Of a stretch of DNA of 64,000 bases, positions 9,189 through 17,834 are shown piece after piece. Every line of letters begins with the position of its first letter. Position 1 is the stretch's first letter. Source of the stretch: Candidatus Gastranaerophilales bacterium (GTDB lineage: Bacteria; Cyanobacteriota; Vampirovibrionia; Gastranaerophilales; Gastranaerophilaceae); assembly GCA_944325525.1 (NCBI GenBank), contig CALVAK010000006.1, positions 33,244 to 97,243 on the forward strand, in the 5' to 3' direction. Position numbers and translations under genes: made by a program. The notes under the pieces were generated by a model. That model was not told where the DNA came from. It did no database searches and saw only the letters and a program-made list of their open reading frames with translations.

Positions 9189-9788
9189 TTTATGATTTCT
9201 CTTAATTTTTTTCCGGCAAAATTTACTTTTAAATGTTTGTACTTTTTCATTATCATCAGAAGTCATGATATCTTTTTGAAATTGTTCAAAAGTTACAGAA
9301 TGATATTTATCAGAAGTATTTTTCTTACCGAAATTAAAGAAAATATTTTCAAATTTTTCCGCACAAGGAGTAGCAATCAATGGAACTAGAATTCTTTCCG
9401 CAAGTATTGTTGAACCTATTAATGCCATAACCTGACTGAATCCCTTTTTTGCCGCTACTATATCATTAAATTTACAGTTTTTAAAAAGTTTATCCCAAAT
9501 CTTACCCTGTATTTTAGGATTAGCGAGAGAAAATCCCACACCAATCTGCATAATAGCCGTGACAACTCCTGACATTAAATCCATTGAAGCAACAAAAGGT
9601 CTTTGTTCTTCAGGTATATCTTTATTTTTCATTGTTGTCCTAAATCTTACCCCGTATGCAAATACATCTTTTCCAACATTTAAAGCAACAAGTGTTTTAG
9701 CACCGAACATATCATCATTGATAACTCTGTTGATATGTCTGTTGAAGAAATCTGAATGTGTAAGCTTATTTATCGGACTTATTTTCAT
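9165..9788 (-). CDS. Lineage-specific membrane-associated protein, paralogue A
   Basis: I do not recognise a named family for this 207-residue protein. It has a hydrophobic segment around MDLMSGVVTAIMQIGVGFSL (about residues 70-90) and another around ALIGSTILAERILVPLIA. It resembles the protein encoded immediately upstream (9766-10311) in layout and in the block P-x2-A-x5-MQ, so the two are tandem paralogues. They overlap by 23 bases. The last codons (about NCPEKNS) are read from the dispersed repeat copy 1, so the original C-terminus has probably been replaced. Function unknown. Confidence 0.6.
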   Translation of the reverse strand: MKISPINKLTHSDFFNRHINRVINDDMFGAKTLVALNVGKDVFAYGVRFRTTMKNKDIPEEQRPFVASMDLMSGVVTAIMQIGVGFSLANPKIQGKIWDKLFKNCKFNDIVAAKKGFSQVMALIGSTILAERILVPLIATPCAEKFENIFFNFGKKNTSDKYHSVTFEQFQKDIMTSDDNEKVQTFKSKFCRKKIKRNHKNCPEKNS

Positions 9789-10311
9789 CTTTATTCACCA
9801 GTTTTTGTGCTATTTTAGGAAAGACTCTGTTAGAAACAGCCAGAACAGGCACATACGTAAACATGCTGACAACAGCCCCCAGTCTGTCTTTTAATATTTC
9901 ATTGCATTGTGCTTTATACATTTTAAGAGCTTGATCTTTATTGTTATTGCAGGCTTTTAAAAATTTTTCCGGAATTAGTGATGCATCTTTTGCTGCATTT
10001 TCGATAGATTTAAAACTTATTTTGCCTCTTTTTATCAAAGAATCTACACTTTTATATAATACACTGAGGGCTGCAAGCTGCATTGCAAGTGTTATAACTG
10101 CTTCAACAGGTTGTTTTACACTTGCCCATTCTCTATCTTTCTCATCTTTATGCGTAAATGGATTATTCATAATAACGAAAGGAGCTATTACCGCCTTCCC
10201 TGCTGCATTAACATAATTTGATATTTTTTCTCCTCCGTTTTGAGAAAATCGCTCCAGAGATGTTGCTATATGTTGATTAATTTTGGGGGCACTTACTTTC
10301 ATAACAGTCAT
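9766..10311 (-). CDS. Lineage-specific membrane-associated protein, paralogue B
   Basis: This 181-residue protein has no recognised family. It has hydrophobic stretches near VIAPFVIMNNPF, VEAVITLAMQLAALSVL and VSMFTYVPVLAVSNRVFP, so it is probably membrane-bound. The block 'VKQPVEAVITLAMQ' corresponds to 'QRPFVASMDLMSGVVTAIMQ' of the next gene, indicating tandem duplication. Two starts are possible (10311 or the Met three codons later); neither has a strong ribosome binding site. It is first in a two-gene unit with 9165-9788. Short N-terminal 'KVSAPKIN' resembles the start of other lineage proteins here. Function unknown. Confidence 0.6.
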   Translation of the reverse strand: MTVMKVSAPKINQHIATSLERFSQNGGEKISNYVNAAGKAVIAPFVIMNNPFTHKDEKDREWASVKQPVEAVITLAMQLAALSVLYKSVDSLIKRGKISFKSIENAAKDASLIPEKFLKACNNNKDQALKMYKAQCNEILKDRLGAVVSMFTYVPVLAVSNRVFPKIAQKLVNKDENKSDK

Positions 10312-10435
10312 ATAAAATCCGAAAATAATTTTCTTTGCATTTTATATTTACTTAAATAATATTTTTTTACAATAGTTATTAGAATAAATTCTCATTCATT
10401 GATGTTGCTGAATCTTTTTTATTTCCTGTAGATTC

Positions 10436-11128
10436 TTAGTTTAGAAATCTATATTTTATTAATGTTAAAATTGCATGAACTCCATCTTTCCAATTTATTT
10501 TTTTCCCTTCATCGTGTTTTCTTCCTGTATATGAAATAGGAACTTCTTTCAATCTCGCCTTTTGTTTTAAAATTTTAGCAGTTATTTCCGGTTCAAAATC
10601 AAAGCGGTTTGATTTTATGGTTATATTTTTTATAAATTCACTTTTAAATGCTTTGTAGCATGTTTCCATATCAGTTATTTTGGCACCGTATAAAATATTG
10701 GTAAGCATTGTTAAAAACATATTAGCAATTTTATTTTTTAATATGAAATTCTTAGAGTTTTCTTTATTACCAAATCTGGAACCGTAAACAACATCTGCCT
10801 CATCATTTATTAAAAAAGGAAGCAGTTTATTATAATCATCAGGTAAATATTCAAGATCAGCATCTTGAATAACAATAAAATCTCCCGTTGCTTCTGCAAC
10901 AGCAGTTCTTATTGCAGCACCTTTACCTTTGTTCTTTTCATGAAAAAGTATTTTATATTTATCCTTTAATTTTTCCAATATACTTAAAGTTCCGTCTGTC
11001 GAAGCATCGTCAACAAGTATTATTTCTTTTTTCAACCCGGAGAATGAAGCCTGTTCCACTTTTTCAAGAATAGCTTCAAGTGTATCTTTTTCGTTATATA
11101 CCGGAATTATTATACTAACTTTTTCCAT
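10436..11128 (-). CDS. Family 2 glycosyltransferase (dolichol-P-mannose synthase-like)
   Basis: This is a 230-residue GT-A fold enzyme. It opens with the nucleotide-sugar binding strand [13 protein letters not shown], followed by [13 protein letters not shown] and the metal-binding [11 protein letters not shown] (DxD). The size and the [10 protein letters not shown] motif match the DPM1/GtrB-like group, which transfers a sugar from a nucleotide donor to a polyprenyl phosphate on the cytoplasmic face. There is no membrane anchor at the C-terminus. It is transcribed alone, divergent from the TPR-GAF-HD-GYP gene. The sugar is not predictable. Confidence 0.85.
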   Translation of the reverse strand: MEKVSIIIPVYNEKDTLEAILEKVEQASFSGLKKEIILVDDASTDGTLSILEKLKDKYKILFHEKNKGKGAAIRTAVAEATGDFIVIQDADLEYLPDDYNKLLPFLINDEADVVYGSRFGNKENSKNFILKNKIANMFLTMLTNILYGAKITDMETCYKAFKSEFIKNITIKSNRFDFEPEITAKILKQKARLKEVPISYTGRKHDEGKKINWKDGVHAILTLIKYRFLN

Positions 11129-11165
11129 ATTTATTATTCATATATTAAAACTTTAAAATATATTG

Positions 11166-11171
11166 TATAAT
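11166..11171 (+). promoter_or_regulatory. -10 box for the TPR-GAF-HD-GYP operon
   Basis: A perfect TATAAT lies 28 bases before the ATG at 11199. The -35 region is not convincing. A TTG in frame at 11163 overlaps this box and is therefore unlikely to be the start codon. Confidence 0.55.
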
Positions 11172-11198
11172 GAAAATGTTAGTTTGTTAAGGATTAGT

Positions 11199-13091
11199 AT
11201 GCCAAAGAAGCATAGTGAATGTTTATTTGTTAACTCTCAGGAAGAAGCTGTTCATTTATTGAATACTGCTTTAGAGTATTATGAAGAAGAGTCTTATAAA
11301 AGTGCATTAAATAATTTATCAAAAGCACACAAAATTTTTCTAGCTTATAAAAATATTGCAAAAGTTTCTATTTGTCTTTCTCTGACAGGACTAATTAAAT
11401 ATATAAGCAAAAATGAAAGTTATTATAAATCTTTATTATTACTAGAAGATTCAAAATTTTTAGCAGAAAGTACAGGCGAAAAACTTACGGAAGCAGTAAA
11501 TAAGTTTGCATTCGGGCAAATTTATTTTATTGAAAACAAATATAATGAATCTTTGTTTTATCTTACTTATGCTTTCGAATTGTTAGATGATTTGCCTGTT
11601 TTAAAAGTTAAAGCTCTTGAATTATTAACACTTATATACATAAAATTACAAAATACGAAAATAGCTTATGAATATCTTGCAAAAGCTATTGATTTTTCAA
11701 AAAAACACAACCTGAAAAAATCATATAATAAGCTTCAAGAACTATCGGAAAACTTTATAAATACAAGTTCAGACATTACTGCTCCCCTTAAAAACCAGGA
11801 TTTTAACAGTAAAGATTCCGAACAAAATACGACATTGCTGCTTGCTCTGTCAAAAATAGCCAGAACTGTTAATGCAGAAGCAAATATTGATAAGCTTTTA
11901 ACTACCATAGCAGAACAAACAAAATATGTATTAAATGCTGACAGATGTACTGTTTTTCTCTATGACAAAGAAAAAAATGAATTATGGTCAAAAGTTGCAT
12001 TAGGTATGGAAAGCGAAGAAATTCGTTTTTCAGCAGATAAGGGTTTTGCCGGTGCTGTTTTAAAAACCGGAGAAACAATAAGGATTAAAGATACCTACAG
12101 TGATAAACGTTTTAATAAAGAAATAGATGAAAAGACCGGATACAAAACATATAATCTTCTTTGTATGCCGATGAGAAATATTAAATTTGAGATAATAGGC
12201 GTATTTCAGGTATTAAACAAACAAAACGGTGATTTTACAGAAGCAGATGAAGATATTTTATTTGCGATAGGTACTAATGCAGGAATTGCAATAGAAAATT
12301 ATCTTTTATTCAATATTCAGCAAAAAATGCTTGAAGAACAGCAAAAATTATTTGAAGGATTTATAAATACCCTTGCCGCCTCTATTGATGCCAGAGATAA
12401 AATCACTCTCGGTCATTCTAACAGGGTAAGGTTATATTCAGAATTAATAGCAAAACAACTTGGTTTAAATAAAGATATTACCGGAATTATATCTAAAGCA
12501 GCAATGCTGCATGATATAGGAAAAATAGGAATTCGTGACTCGGTATTACAAAAGAAAGGTGCTTTAACAAAAGAAGAATATGAACATATAAAAAGTCATG
12601 TTAAAATTACTTATGATATTTTATGTAAAACAAACCTTAACTCATCTTTTAATGAAATAACTGAAATAGCTGCCTCTCACCACGAAAGATATGATGGCAC
12701 AGGATATTTCAGAGGTTTAAAAGGTGAAATGATTCCTCTTGGCGGTAGGATACTTGCTGTAAGTGATGTTTTTGATGCTATAACTTCTGTACGTCATTAC
12801 CGTGACAGAATGCCTATAAAAGATGCTTTAAATATCATAATTGACGGCAGAAATAAACATTTTGACGGAAAAATTACCGATGCTTTTCTGTCTTTACACT
12901 GTGATGTAATTGTTGATATATTAATTTCAGAATACAAGATGCAATTAAAAGAAAAAGACAGAAAAATTTTAGCTTCTTACACATTAAAACAATTTGCCGG
13001 TATTTTAAACAAGAAGAATAAACTCAATACCAGTGAAGAAAAAATAATTAAAACTTTCAGTGAATATTATATTCGTGAAGAAAGTAAATAA
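11199..13091 (+). CDS. TPR-GAF-HD-GYP signalling protein
   Basis: This 630-residue protein has three parts. Residues about 10-190 form TPR-like helical repeats. Residues about 210-365 are a GAF sensor domain, with the typical ILNADRCTVFLYDKE-type and CMPMRN segments. Residues about 385-590 are an HD-GYP domain with LHDIGKIGI near 437 and HHERYDGTGYF near 493. The GYP motif reads GYF, a single change that may alter substrate choice. HD-GYP enzymes hydrolyse cyclic dinucleotides, classically c-di-GMP. ATG 11199 is chosen because TAAGGA precedes it. The response regulator gene starts 11 bases downstream, so the two likely act together. Confidence 0.85.
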   Translation: MPKKHSECLFVNSQEEAVHLLNTALEYYEEESYKSALNNLSKAHKIFLAYKNIAKVSICLSLTGLIKYISKNESYYKSLLLLEDSKFLAESTGEKLTEAVNKFAFGQIYFIENKYNESLFYLTYAFELLDDLPVLKVKALELLTLIYIKLQNTKIAYEYLAKAIDFSKKHNLKKSYNKLQELSENFINTSSDITAPLKNQDFNSKDSEQNTTLLLALSKIARTVNAEANIDKLLTTIAEQTKYVLNADRCTVFLYDKEKNELWSKVALGMESEEIRFSADKGFAGAVLKTGETIRIKDTYSDKRFNKEIDEKTGYKTYNLLCMPMRNIKFEIIGVFQVLNKQNGDFTEADEDILFAIGTNAGIAIENYLLFNIQQKMLEEQQKLFEGFINTLAASIDARDKITLGHSNRVRLYSELIAKQLGLNKDITGIISKAAMLHDIGKIGIRDSVLQKKGALTKEEYEHIKSHVKITYDILCKTNLNSSFNEITEIAASHHERYDGTGYFRGLKGEMIPLGGRILAVSDVFDAITSVRHYRDRMPIKDALNIIIDGRNKHFDGKITDAFLSLHCDVIVDILISEYKMQLKEKDRKILASYTLKQFAGILNKKNKLNTSEEKIIKTFSEYYIREESK

Positions 13092-13102
13092 AAGAGGATT
13101 AT

Positions 13103-13747
13103 ATGTATAACATACTCATAGTAGAAGATCATGAATTAATTAGATTCGGTTTAAAGACAGCTTTTGAATCTAAAAATTTCATAGATAAAATTTATGAAAC
13201 ATCATACGGTGAAGAAGCTGTTAATATTGTTAAAGAAAACCATATAGATGCCGTAATTATGGATTTAGGGCTTCCGTCAATGAACGGAATTGAAGCAGCA
13301 AAAGCAATAAAAGCAATAAATAAAGACATAAAAATAATAGTTCTTACATCTCACAACTCCCAGGATGAAGTCATAGCTTCAATTCATGCAGGAGCAAGAG
13401 CATATTGCTCTAAAGATGTCAATCCTGAAATGTTTGCAGAAATTGTATTATCAGTAATTCAAGGAGCTTTATGGTTTGACCCTAAAATCGCCGATATAGT
13501 TTTTGCACAGCTTAATAATATGAGCCGGATTTTAAATGATAATCTTGTTGAAGAGTTTAATTTAACATATCGTGAAAAAGAAGTATTGGAATATATGTGT
13601 GATGGACTTACAAACGGAGAAATTTCAAAGATTCTTGATGTAAGCGTAAATACAGTTAAAGTACACGTAAGCAGTATTATACAAAAAATGGGTGTGGAAG
13701 ACAGAACTCAGGTTGTTGTAAGAGCATTCAAAAATTATTTAAACTAA
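13103..13747 (+). CDS. NarL/FixJ-type response regulator
   Basis: This 214-residue two-domain regulator has a receiver domain at residues 1-120, with acidic pocket ED at 8-9, phospho-acceptor D54, T82 and K104. A LuxR-type helix-turn-helix follows at about 149-210 (LTYREKEVLEYM, then VSVNTVKVHVSSI). Phosphorylation would drive dimerisation and DNA binding. An AAGAGGA site precedes the ATG. No histidine kinase is adjacent. The upstream gene has a GAF sensor and an HD-GYP output instead, so the partner is unknown. Confidence 0.9.
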   Translation: MYNILIVEDHELIRFGLKTAFESKNFIDKIYETSYGEEAVNIVKENHIDAVIMDLGLPSMNGIEAAKAIKAINKDIKIIVLTSHNSQDEVIASIHAGARAYCSKDVNPEMFAEIVLSVIQGALWFDPKIADIVFAQLNNMSRILNDNLVEEFNLTYREKEVLEYMCDGLTNGEISKILDVSVNTVKVHVSSIIQKMGVEDRTQVVVRAFKNYLN

Positions 13748-13765
13748 TGGATTTCGCTCTACTCA

Positions 13766-13806
13766 TTGCTGTCGCTGGCTTCTCTTCGTTCCCGCCAGCT
13801 TCACTT
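13766..13806 (+). repeat. Dispersed repeat, internal fragment
   Basis: The stretch CATTGCTGTCGCTGGCTTCT (and about 20 bases after it) matches the central block of the dispersed repeat at 9041 and 46655, but both ends are missing. GCTGGC and GCCAGC within it can pair as a hairpin. It lies in the convergent gap between the response regulator and the DUF4127 gene. Confidence 0.6.
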
Positions 13807-13817
13807 ACAAATATATT

Positions 13818-15248
13818 TTATAGAGTTACACTATCAGGTTGCTGCTTCTTTATAAGTTCTACATTTATCTCAAAAAGTCTATTCCAGGGGAAAGTATATT
13901 TTATTTGAATATTTTCTATTTTGAATTTATTACAAACAATTTTTTCATATTCTTGTATATATGTTTTTAATTTTGAAATTTCGTTATTATTTTGATAAAA
14001 AATTCGGCGGACATTTGCCTGATAGGCCCAATCGTCAAGAAATCTTGTTAATTGCAAATTCCAAAATGCCTCAAAGTCAGGATTTTCAGCACAGTACAAC
14101 ATAAGAGCAGTTGATATTGCAGAGCCAAGTGTGTTCCCTGTTGTATTCCAGGCCGCATAACCATAAAAATCCCCTATATCTTCTTTATCTAAAAATGCTT
14201 TTACAAAATTATCATCACTTCCGTTTGCGTTTAATATATCAGCAATAAAATATGGTTTTTCAGGGAGGCTTAAATCTTTATCAAATAATGGCTCTTCATA
14301 ATTCATAACCAGATCACCCTGTATGTTTTTGAAATTATTAACTAATAATATTAAATCGCAATTATTTATATCTGACACAATTCCGCCGGATAATTCTATT
14401 TGTGATTTAACAGATTTTTCCACAGCTATATCTTCATATCTTGAAATTTTTTCTATACTTTCAGGATTGGTATAAACAGGTGCTATTTTAACTTTTTTAT
14501 TTTTATTTATTGCTCTTGAAAGAAGTGTAAGGGGTATTTCATCCGCTCCGGTTTTTATATATATTCCGTTAATGTTTTCAGATAAAGTTGTTAACTCCTC
14601 GGCTTCTTTAACATTTAATCCGTATTGCGAACAATCATCCTTTGAAAAAACAAGTGTATCAAATAAACCTTGTTTCTTTAATTCTATATATAGCTTATTT
14701 ATTTCAAAATTTCTTTTTCTTGTTTTTAAATAATCACTTAAAATGTTGTCAGGAACTTCTTTTGCGGCAATTTCTGCATTTCTTACAATTTCTTCTGTTT
14801 TCTCTGTTTCAGATTTATGAATATTATATGAATAATTAAATATTTTAGTTCCATATAAATTCCAGTATTCTTTTTCTTCTTCATTAATATTATTGTTAGA
14901 AATACGCATTATACTTGAAAAAGCAAAAATCTTAGCATTCTTCTTTTTCACAGTATTTGAAAAATCTATAATTCTTTCTTTTATTTCTTCAAAACTGTTA
15001 TTGCTTCTTCTTGACGGTATTAATCCTCCATACGCAATTGTATCAAGAGCAGCAATAATAATATCCGCATTATCAATTTTGTCAAGCCATTTTATTATTG
15101 AAGAAATATCTGCAGTTTTTTTTAAATTACCCATTAAATTTATATCCGGCATTAATAGTTTATATTCAGGATTCATTTTTATAATCTGCAAAGGCAGCTG
15201 ATAACATACGGGTCTATTATCTATCGGAATAAATATAATATTCTTCAT
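13818..15248 (-). CDS. DUF4127 family protein
   Basis: This 476-residue protein begins NIIFIPIDNRPVCYQLP, the hallmark start of DUF4127, a family of uncharacterised cytoplasmic proteins. Other conserved-looking parts are AALDTIAYGGLIPSRRS, SIMRISNNN and YAAWNTTGNTLGSAIS. The distribution of Asp, Asn and Arg near strand ends suggests an enzyme, but no reaction is established. It overlaps the upstream WYL-regulator gene by four bases and ends a three-gene operon (WYL, WYL, DUF4127). The regulators therefore probably control it or share its signal. Confidence 0.82.
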   Translation of the reverse strand: MKNIIFIPIDNRPVCYQLPLQIIKMNPEYKLLMPDINLMGNLKKTADISSIIKWLDKIDNADIIIAALDTIAYGGLIPSRRSNNSFEEIKERIIDFSNTVKKKNAKIFAFSSIMRISNNNINEEEKEYWNLYGTKIFNYSYNIHKSETEKTEEIVRNAEIAAKEVPDNILSDYLKTRKRNFEINKLYIELKKQGLFDTLVFSKDDCSQYGLNVKEAEELTTLSENINGIYIKTGADEIPLTLLSRAINKNKKVKIAPVYTNPESIEKISRYEDIAVEKSVKSQIELSGGIVSDINNCDLILLVNNFKNIQGDLVMNYEEPLFDKDLSLPEKPYFIADILNANGSDDNFVKAFLDKEDIGDFYGYAAWNTTGNTLGSAISTALMLYCAENPDFEAFWNLQLTRFLDDWAYQANVRRIFYQNNNEISKLKTYIQEYEKIVCNKFKIENIQIKYTFPWNRLFEINVELIKKQQPDSVTL

Positions 15249-16162
15249 TTTATACCCTCTTCAAGATTTTTTAATATCTCATCAGTTAAGCTTAAGAATT
15301 CTTTCTGTATACTTTTAGGATATGTAATCTTACAATTTTCTCCATATTTTAAAAGTCTTCTTAACAAGTAATCTTTATCTTCTTCCGTATTAGAAACAAT
15401 TAAATAATCACTGCCAAAATCAATAACTTTTTCAGATTCTTTTAGTTTATATGAGTTAGCTAATCTTCCATACAAACAAAAAATGACAGAATCTAAATGT
15501 TTGATGCCCGTGGATTTTTTTGGCGATTGTTTTATTTCTGTTATTGAATCAATATATATTTTCTTATTCCTTGATTTTACCGGATCATAGCATGAAATTA
15601 AAACAGTATTATCTTTTTCGATAATTTCTTTTAACTCCACTGTTATAGTATCTTTTACCGATTTGTTTTTATAGTATGTTATTACAATAAGCTGATTATC
15701 ATATAATAAACTTTCAAGTGAATTTATAATATTAGGAGATTGTTTTATACTCTGAACTTTTTCTTTTAATACACTGTTAATTTCATTATGAAGTTGTTCT
15801 TCTGTATATTTAGCAAAAGTATAAATTATTTCGCCTATAGTTTTTTCCAGTTGTTTATTGTGTATTCTTTTTATATATCTTATAAATTTAAATAATACCT
15901 TTATTTCATCTTCACTAAGGCTCACACTATATATAGCATTACTTAATTTATATACATTTTTATCTTTATTGATTTTTAGACCTGCAAGATCAAAAGTATT
16001 GAAATATTTTATAAATGCTTCCTGAGTATATACATTTTCAAATTCCGAATTATTCCTTATTTTTTCAATAAGTTCTTTTTTAGAAACATCTTTTGCAAGT
16101 AATATCTTCAAAACTTCAAGTATTCTTAAACCTGTATCAAATTTTTTCTCAGGCTTTATCAT
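15245..16162 (-). CDS. WYL-domain transcriptional regulator, second of pair
   Basis: This 305-residue protein has an N-terminal helix-turn-helix-like region (residues about 8-75), a helical middle, a WYL-type beta-barrel (about 155-225, including LIVITYYKNKSVKDTIT) and a C-terminal extension. WYL domains bind nucleic acid or nucleotide ligands. Adjacent WYL pairs acting as heteromers are known from PafB/PafC. It overlaps the upstream paralogue by four bases and the downstream DUF4127 gene by four bases, which fits stoichiometric production. The classic W-Y-L triplet is degenerate, so the call rests on layout and pairing. Confidence 0.72.
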   Translation of the reverse strand: MIKPEKKFDTGLRILEVLKILLAKDVSKKELIEKIRNNSEFENVYTQEAFIKYFNTFDLAGLKINKDKNVYKLSNAIYSVSLSEDEIKVLFKFIRYIKRIHNKQLEKTIGEIIYTFAKYTEEQLHNEINSVLKEKVQSIKQSPNIINSLESLLYDNQLIVITYYKNKSVKDTITVELKEIIEKDNTVLISCYDPVKSRNKKIYIDSITEIKQSPKKSTGIKHLDSVIFCLYGRLANSYKLKESEKVIDFGSDYLIVSNTEEDKDYLLRRLLKYGENCKITYPKSIQKEFLSLTDEILKNLEEGIK

Positions 16163-17100
16163 TTTTCATATTCCTTCTTAATTTGTTTTATTTTATCAAT
16201 AAGTTTTTCTCTGAAAAAGTCAGGCGAAATTATCTTAAAGTTATTCCCAAATAAAAATATTTTTTGTATAAAGCAGAATTCATTTAATACCTTTGCTTTT
16301 ATTCTTATTTTATTATTATCTTTATAAATAATTTCCTCATTATTATCAGGTTCAAATGCTATCATAGCTTCTGAAAAAATTTCATATATAACTTCATAAA
16401 AATCATTAAATTTAAACTCTTCTGAAATATTAATATTTTTAATTTCCAGAATTCTTGATATATTTAGCACAGCTATATTTTTGTATTTATAACTGTAACA
16501 TTGTAAATATAATTTTTCGTTTTCATAATATATTTTCTGAGGAATAATATCTAAATCTTCTTTACCGAATTTAGGTGAGGAATATTTAATTTTAACTTTT
16601 TTACCATATATTGACGGATTATCTAACTGATATAAAATATTAAGATTAATATCGCTGAATGGTATTGAGTTCTTGGCAATATTTATAAGCTGCTTATTTT
16701 CAGTTAAAGATATAACTTTTAATAACACATTGTTTAAAGAAACAACTTCCTTCCATGATAATTCTTTACAAAAACTTTCGTGTACTTTTAACAAAACTTT
16801 TAAATCTCTGGATGAAATATTTAAACAAAAGGGATGTTTTTCTATTACGTATTTATAACCGTTAGCTTTTGTCGGTCTCGATATACTACATCCAGCTGTT
16901 TTTAAAGTATTAATAGTCAATCTAACCGTATCTTTAGAAACTGATTTATTTGTAATTTTATTATTTTTTAAAATTTCGACAAGTTCATCAATACTTCTTT
17001 CTTTTTCAAGAAGAGAAGTTAATATTAATAATGTTCTATATCCTGTAGTACTAATCCAGCTATCTTGATTCTCTTTAAAATTTATACTGATTTTATTCAT
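16159..17100 (-). CDS. WYL-domain transcriptional regulator, first of pair
   Basis: This 313-residue protein has a clear N-terminal winged-helix segment (GYRTLLILTSLLEKERSIDE, then KDTVRLTINTLKTAGC). A WYL-like barrel follows (about 170-225, including KVKIKYSSPKFGKEDLDIIP), then a WCX-like C-terminus. It is the first gene of the WYL-WYL-DUF4127 unit and is divergent from the dCMP deaminase gene, sharing a 117-base intergenic region where it could act on both. DNA damage sensing is the role of PafBC but is not shown here. Confidence 0.78.
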   Translation of the reverse strand: MNKISINFKENQDSWISTTGYRTLLILTSLLEKERSIDELVEILKNNKITNKSVSKDTVRLTINTLKTAGCSISRPTKANGYKYVIEKHPFCLNISSRDLKVLLKVHESFCKELSWKEVVSLNNVLLKVISLTENKQLINIAKNSIPFSDINLNILYQLDNPSIYGKKVKIKYSSPKFGKEDLDIIPQKIYYENEKLYLQCYSYKYKNIAVLNISRILEIKNINISEEFKFNDFYEVIYEIFSEAMIAFEPDNNEEIIYKDNNKIRIKAKVLNEFCFIQKIFLFGNNFKIISPDFFREKLIDKIKQIKKEYEK

Positions 17101-17190
17101 ATTTTACCCTACAAATATTTTAATAAAATTTTAATTAAGTATAAATACTTAACAATTTATTGTTACTTATTATGAAGTTCAAAAATAGTC

Positions 17191-17199
17191 TGCTATTAT
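17191..17199 (+). promoter_or_regulatory. Extended -10 promoter for the dCMP deaminase gene
   Basis: TGCTATTAT is an extended -10 element, 18 bases before the ATG at 17218 and just ahead of a GAGGGG ribosome binding site. The decamer AGTCTGCTAT (17187-17196) also occurs upstream of the gene at 46332. No good -35 box is seen, which fits an extended -10 promoter. Confidence 0.5.
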
Positions 17200-17217
17200 A
17201 AAAGAGGGGAAATTAAC

Positions 17218-17667
17218 ATGGTAAAAGAATGGAACGAATATTTTCTTGAAATAGCAAAGACGTGTTCATCACGCTCCAATTGTTTAAGAGCACATGTCGG
17301 GGCTGTTATTGTCGGTGAAGATAAGAAAATAAAAGCTACCGGTTATAACGGTACTCCATCAAAAGTTATATCCTGTATGGAATACGGAGAATGCTACAGA
17401 ATAAAAAACAATATTCCGTCAGGTACAAAATATGAAACATGCAGAAGTATTCATGCCGAACAAAATGCTATTATACAGGCAGGTCAGGATAGATGTAAAG
17501 ATGCTACAATGTACATATACGGGCATAATTTCATTTGCATCCTGTGTAAAAGATTTATAGTTCAGTCAGGAATTAAAGATGTATTTTTAAGAAAAGATGA
17601 TAATTCAAATATTGAACATATTATGGTTGAAAATATTAGGAAGGAATTATCAGAACAAATAATCTAG
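17218..17667 (+). CDS. Deoxycytidylate (dCMP) deaminase, ComEB-like
   Basis: This 149-residue zinc-dependent deaminase has the proton-shuttle motif HAEQNAI (H79, E81) and zinc cysteines C107 and C110 in FICILC. The usual proline before the first cysteine is replaced by Ile. N-terminal TCSSRSNCLRAHVGAVIV and GYNGTPSK are typical of dCMP deaminases, which make dUMP for thymidylate synthesis. The stop codon TAG (17665-17667) lies inside a fragment of the dispersed repeat (ATCTAGTGTC), so the present C-terminus was probably set by that insertion. A strong GAGGGG site precedes the start. Confidence 0.88.
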   Translation: MVKEWNEYFLEIAKTCSSRSNCLRAHVGAVIVGEDKKIKATGYNGTPSKVISCMEYGECYRIKNNIPSGTKYETCRSIHAEQNAIIQAGQDRCKDATMYIYGHNFICILCKRFIVQSGIKDVFLRKDDNSNIEHIMVENIRKELSEQII

Positions 17668-17698
17668 TGTCACAACTTATCGCCGGCTGTTTTAAAAT
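17661..17698 (+). repeat. Dispersed repeat, 5'-end fragment
   Basis: AATCTAGTGTCACAACTTAT, followed by CGCCGGCTGTTTT, matches the left end of the repeat copies at 9041 and 46655. The rest of the element is absent or decayed. It overlaps the stop codon of the dCMP deaminase gene. Confidence 0.7.
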
Positions 17699-17719
17699 TC
17701 TTTTATTATTTTTTCAGTT

Positions 17720-17778
17720 ATGGAAAACTATATATTTTCACCAAAACCTAAGATTTTGGTAAAAATAGTCATTTCCAG
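17720..17778. repeat. Long imperfect hairpin
   Basis: TGGAAAACTATATATTTTC plus ACCAAAA can pair with TTTTGGTAAAAATAGTCATT plus TCCA across a seven-base loop, giving a stem of about 24 pairs with small bulges. It lies between convergent genes. It could be a weak terminator or the remains of a small inverted-repeat element. There is no clear U-tract. Confidence 0.45.
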
Positions 17779-17834
17779 CCTAGACTATACACTACAAACT
17801 TAATCAATCTTAATTTGATGCATTAAGAATAAAA

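Noticed and set aside
9056..9256. Minus-strand frame across dispersed repeat copy 1 as a gene
   Set aside because: Its sequence is the translation of the repeat and overlaps the end of a better gene; no ribosome binding site.
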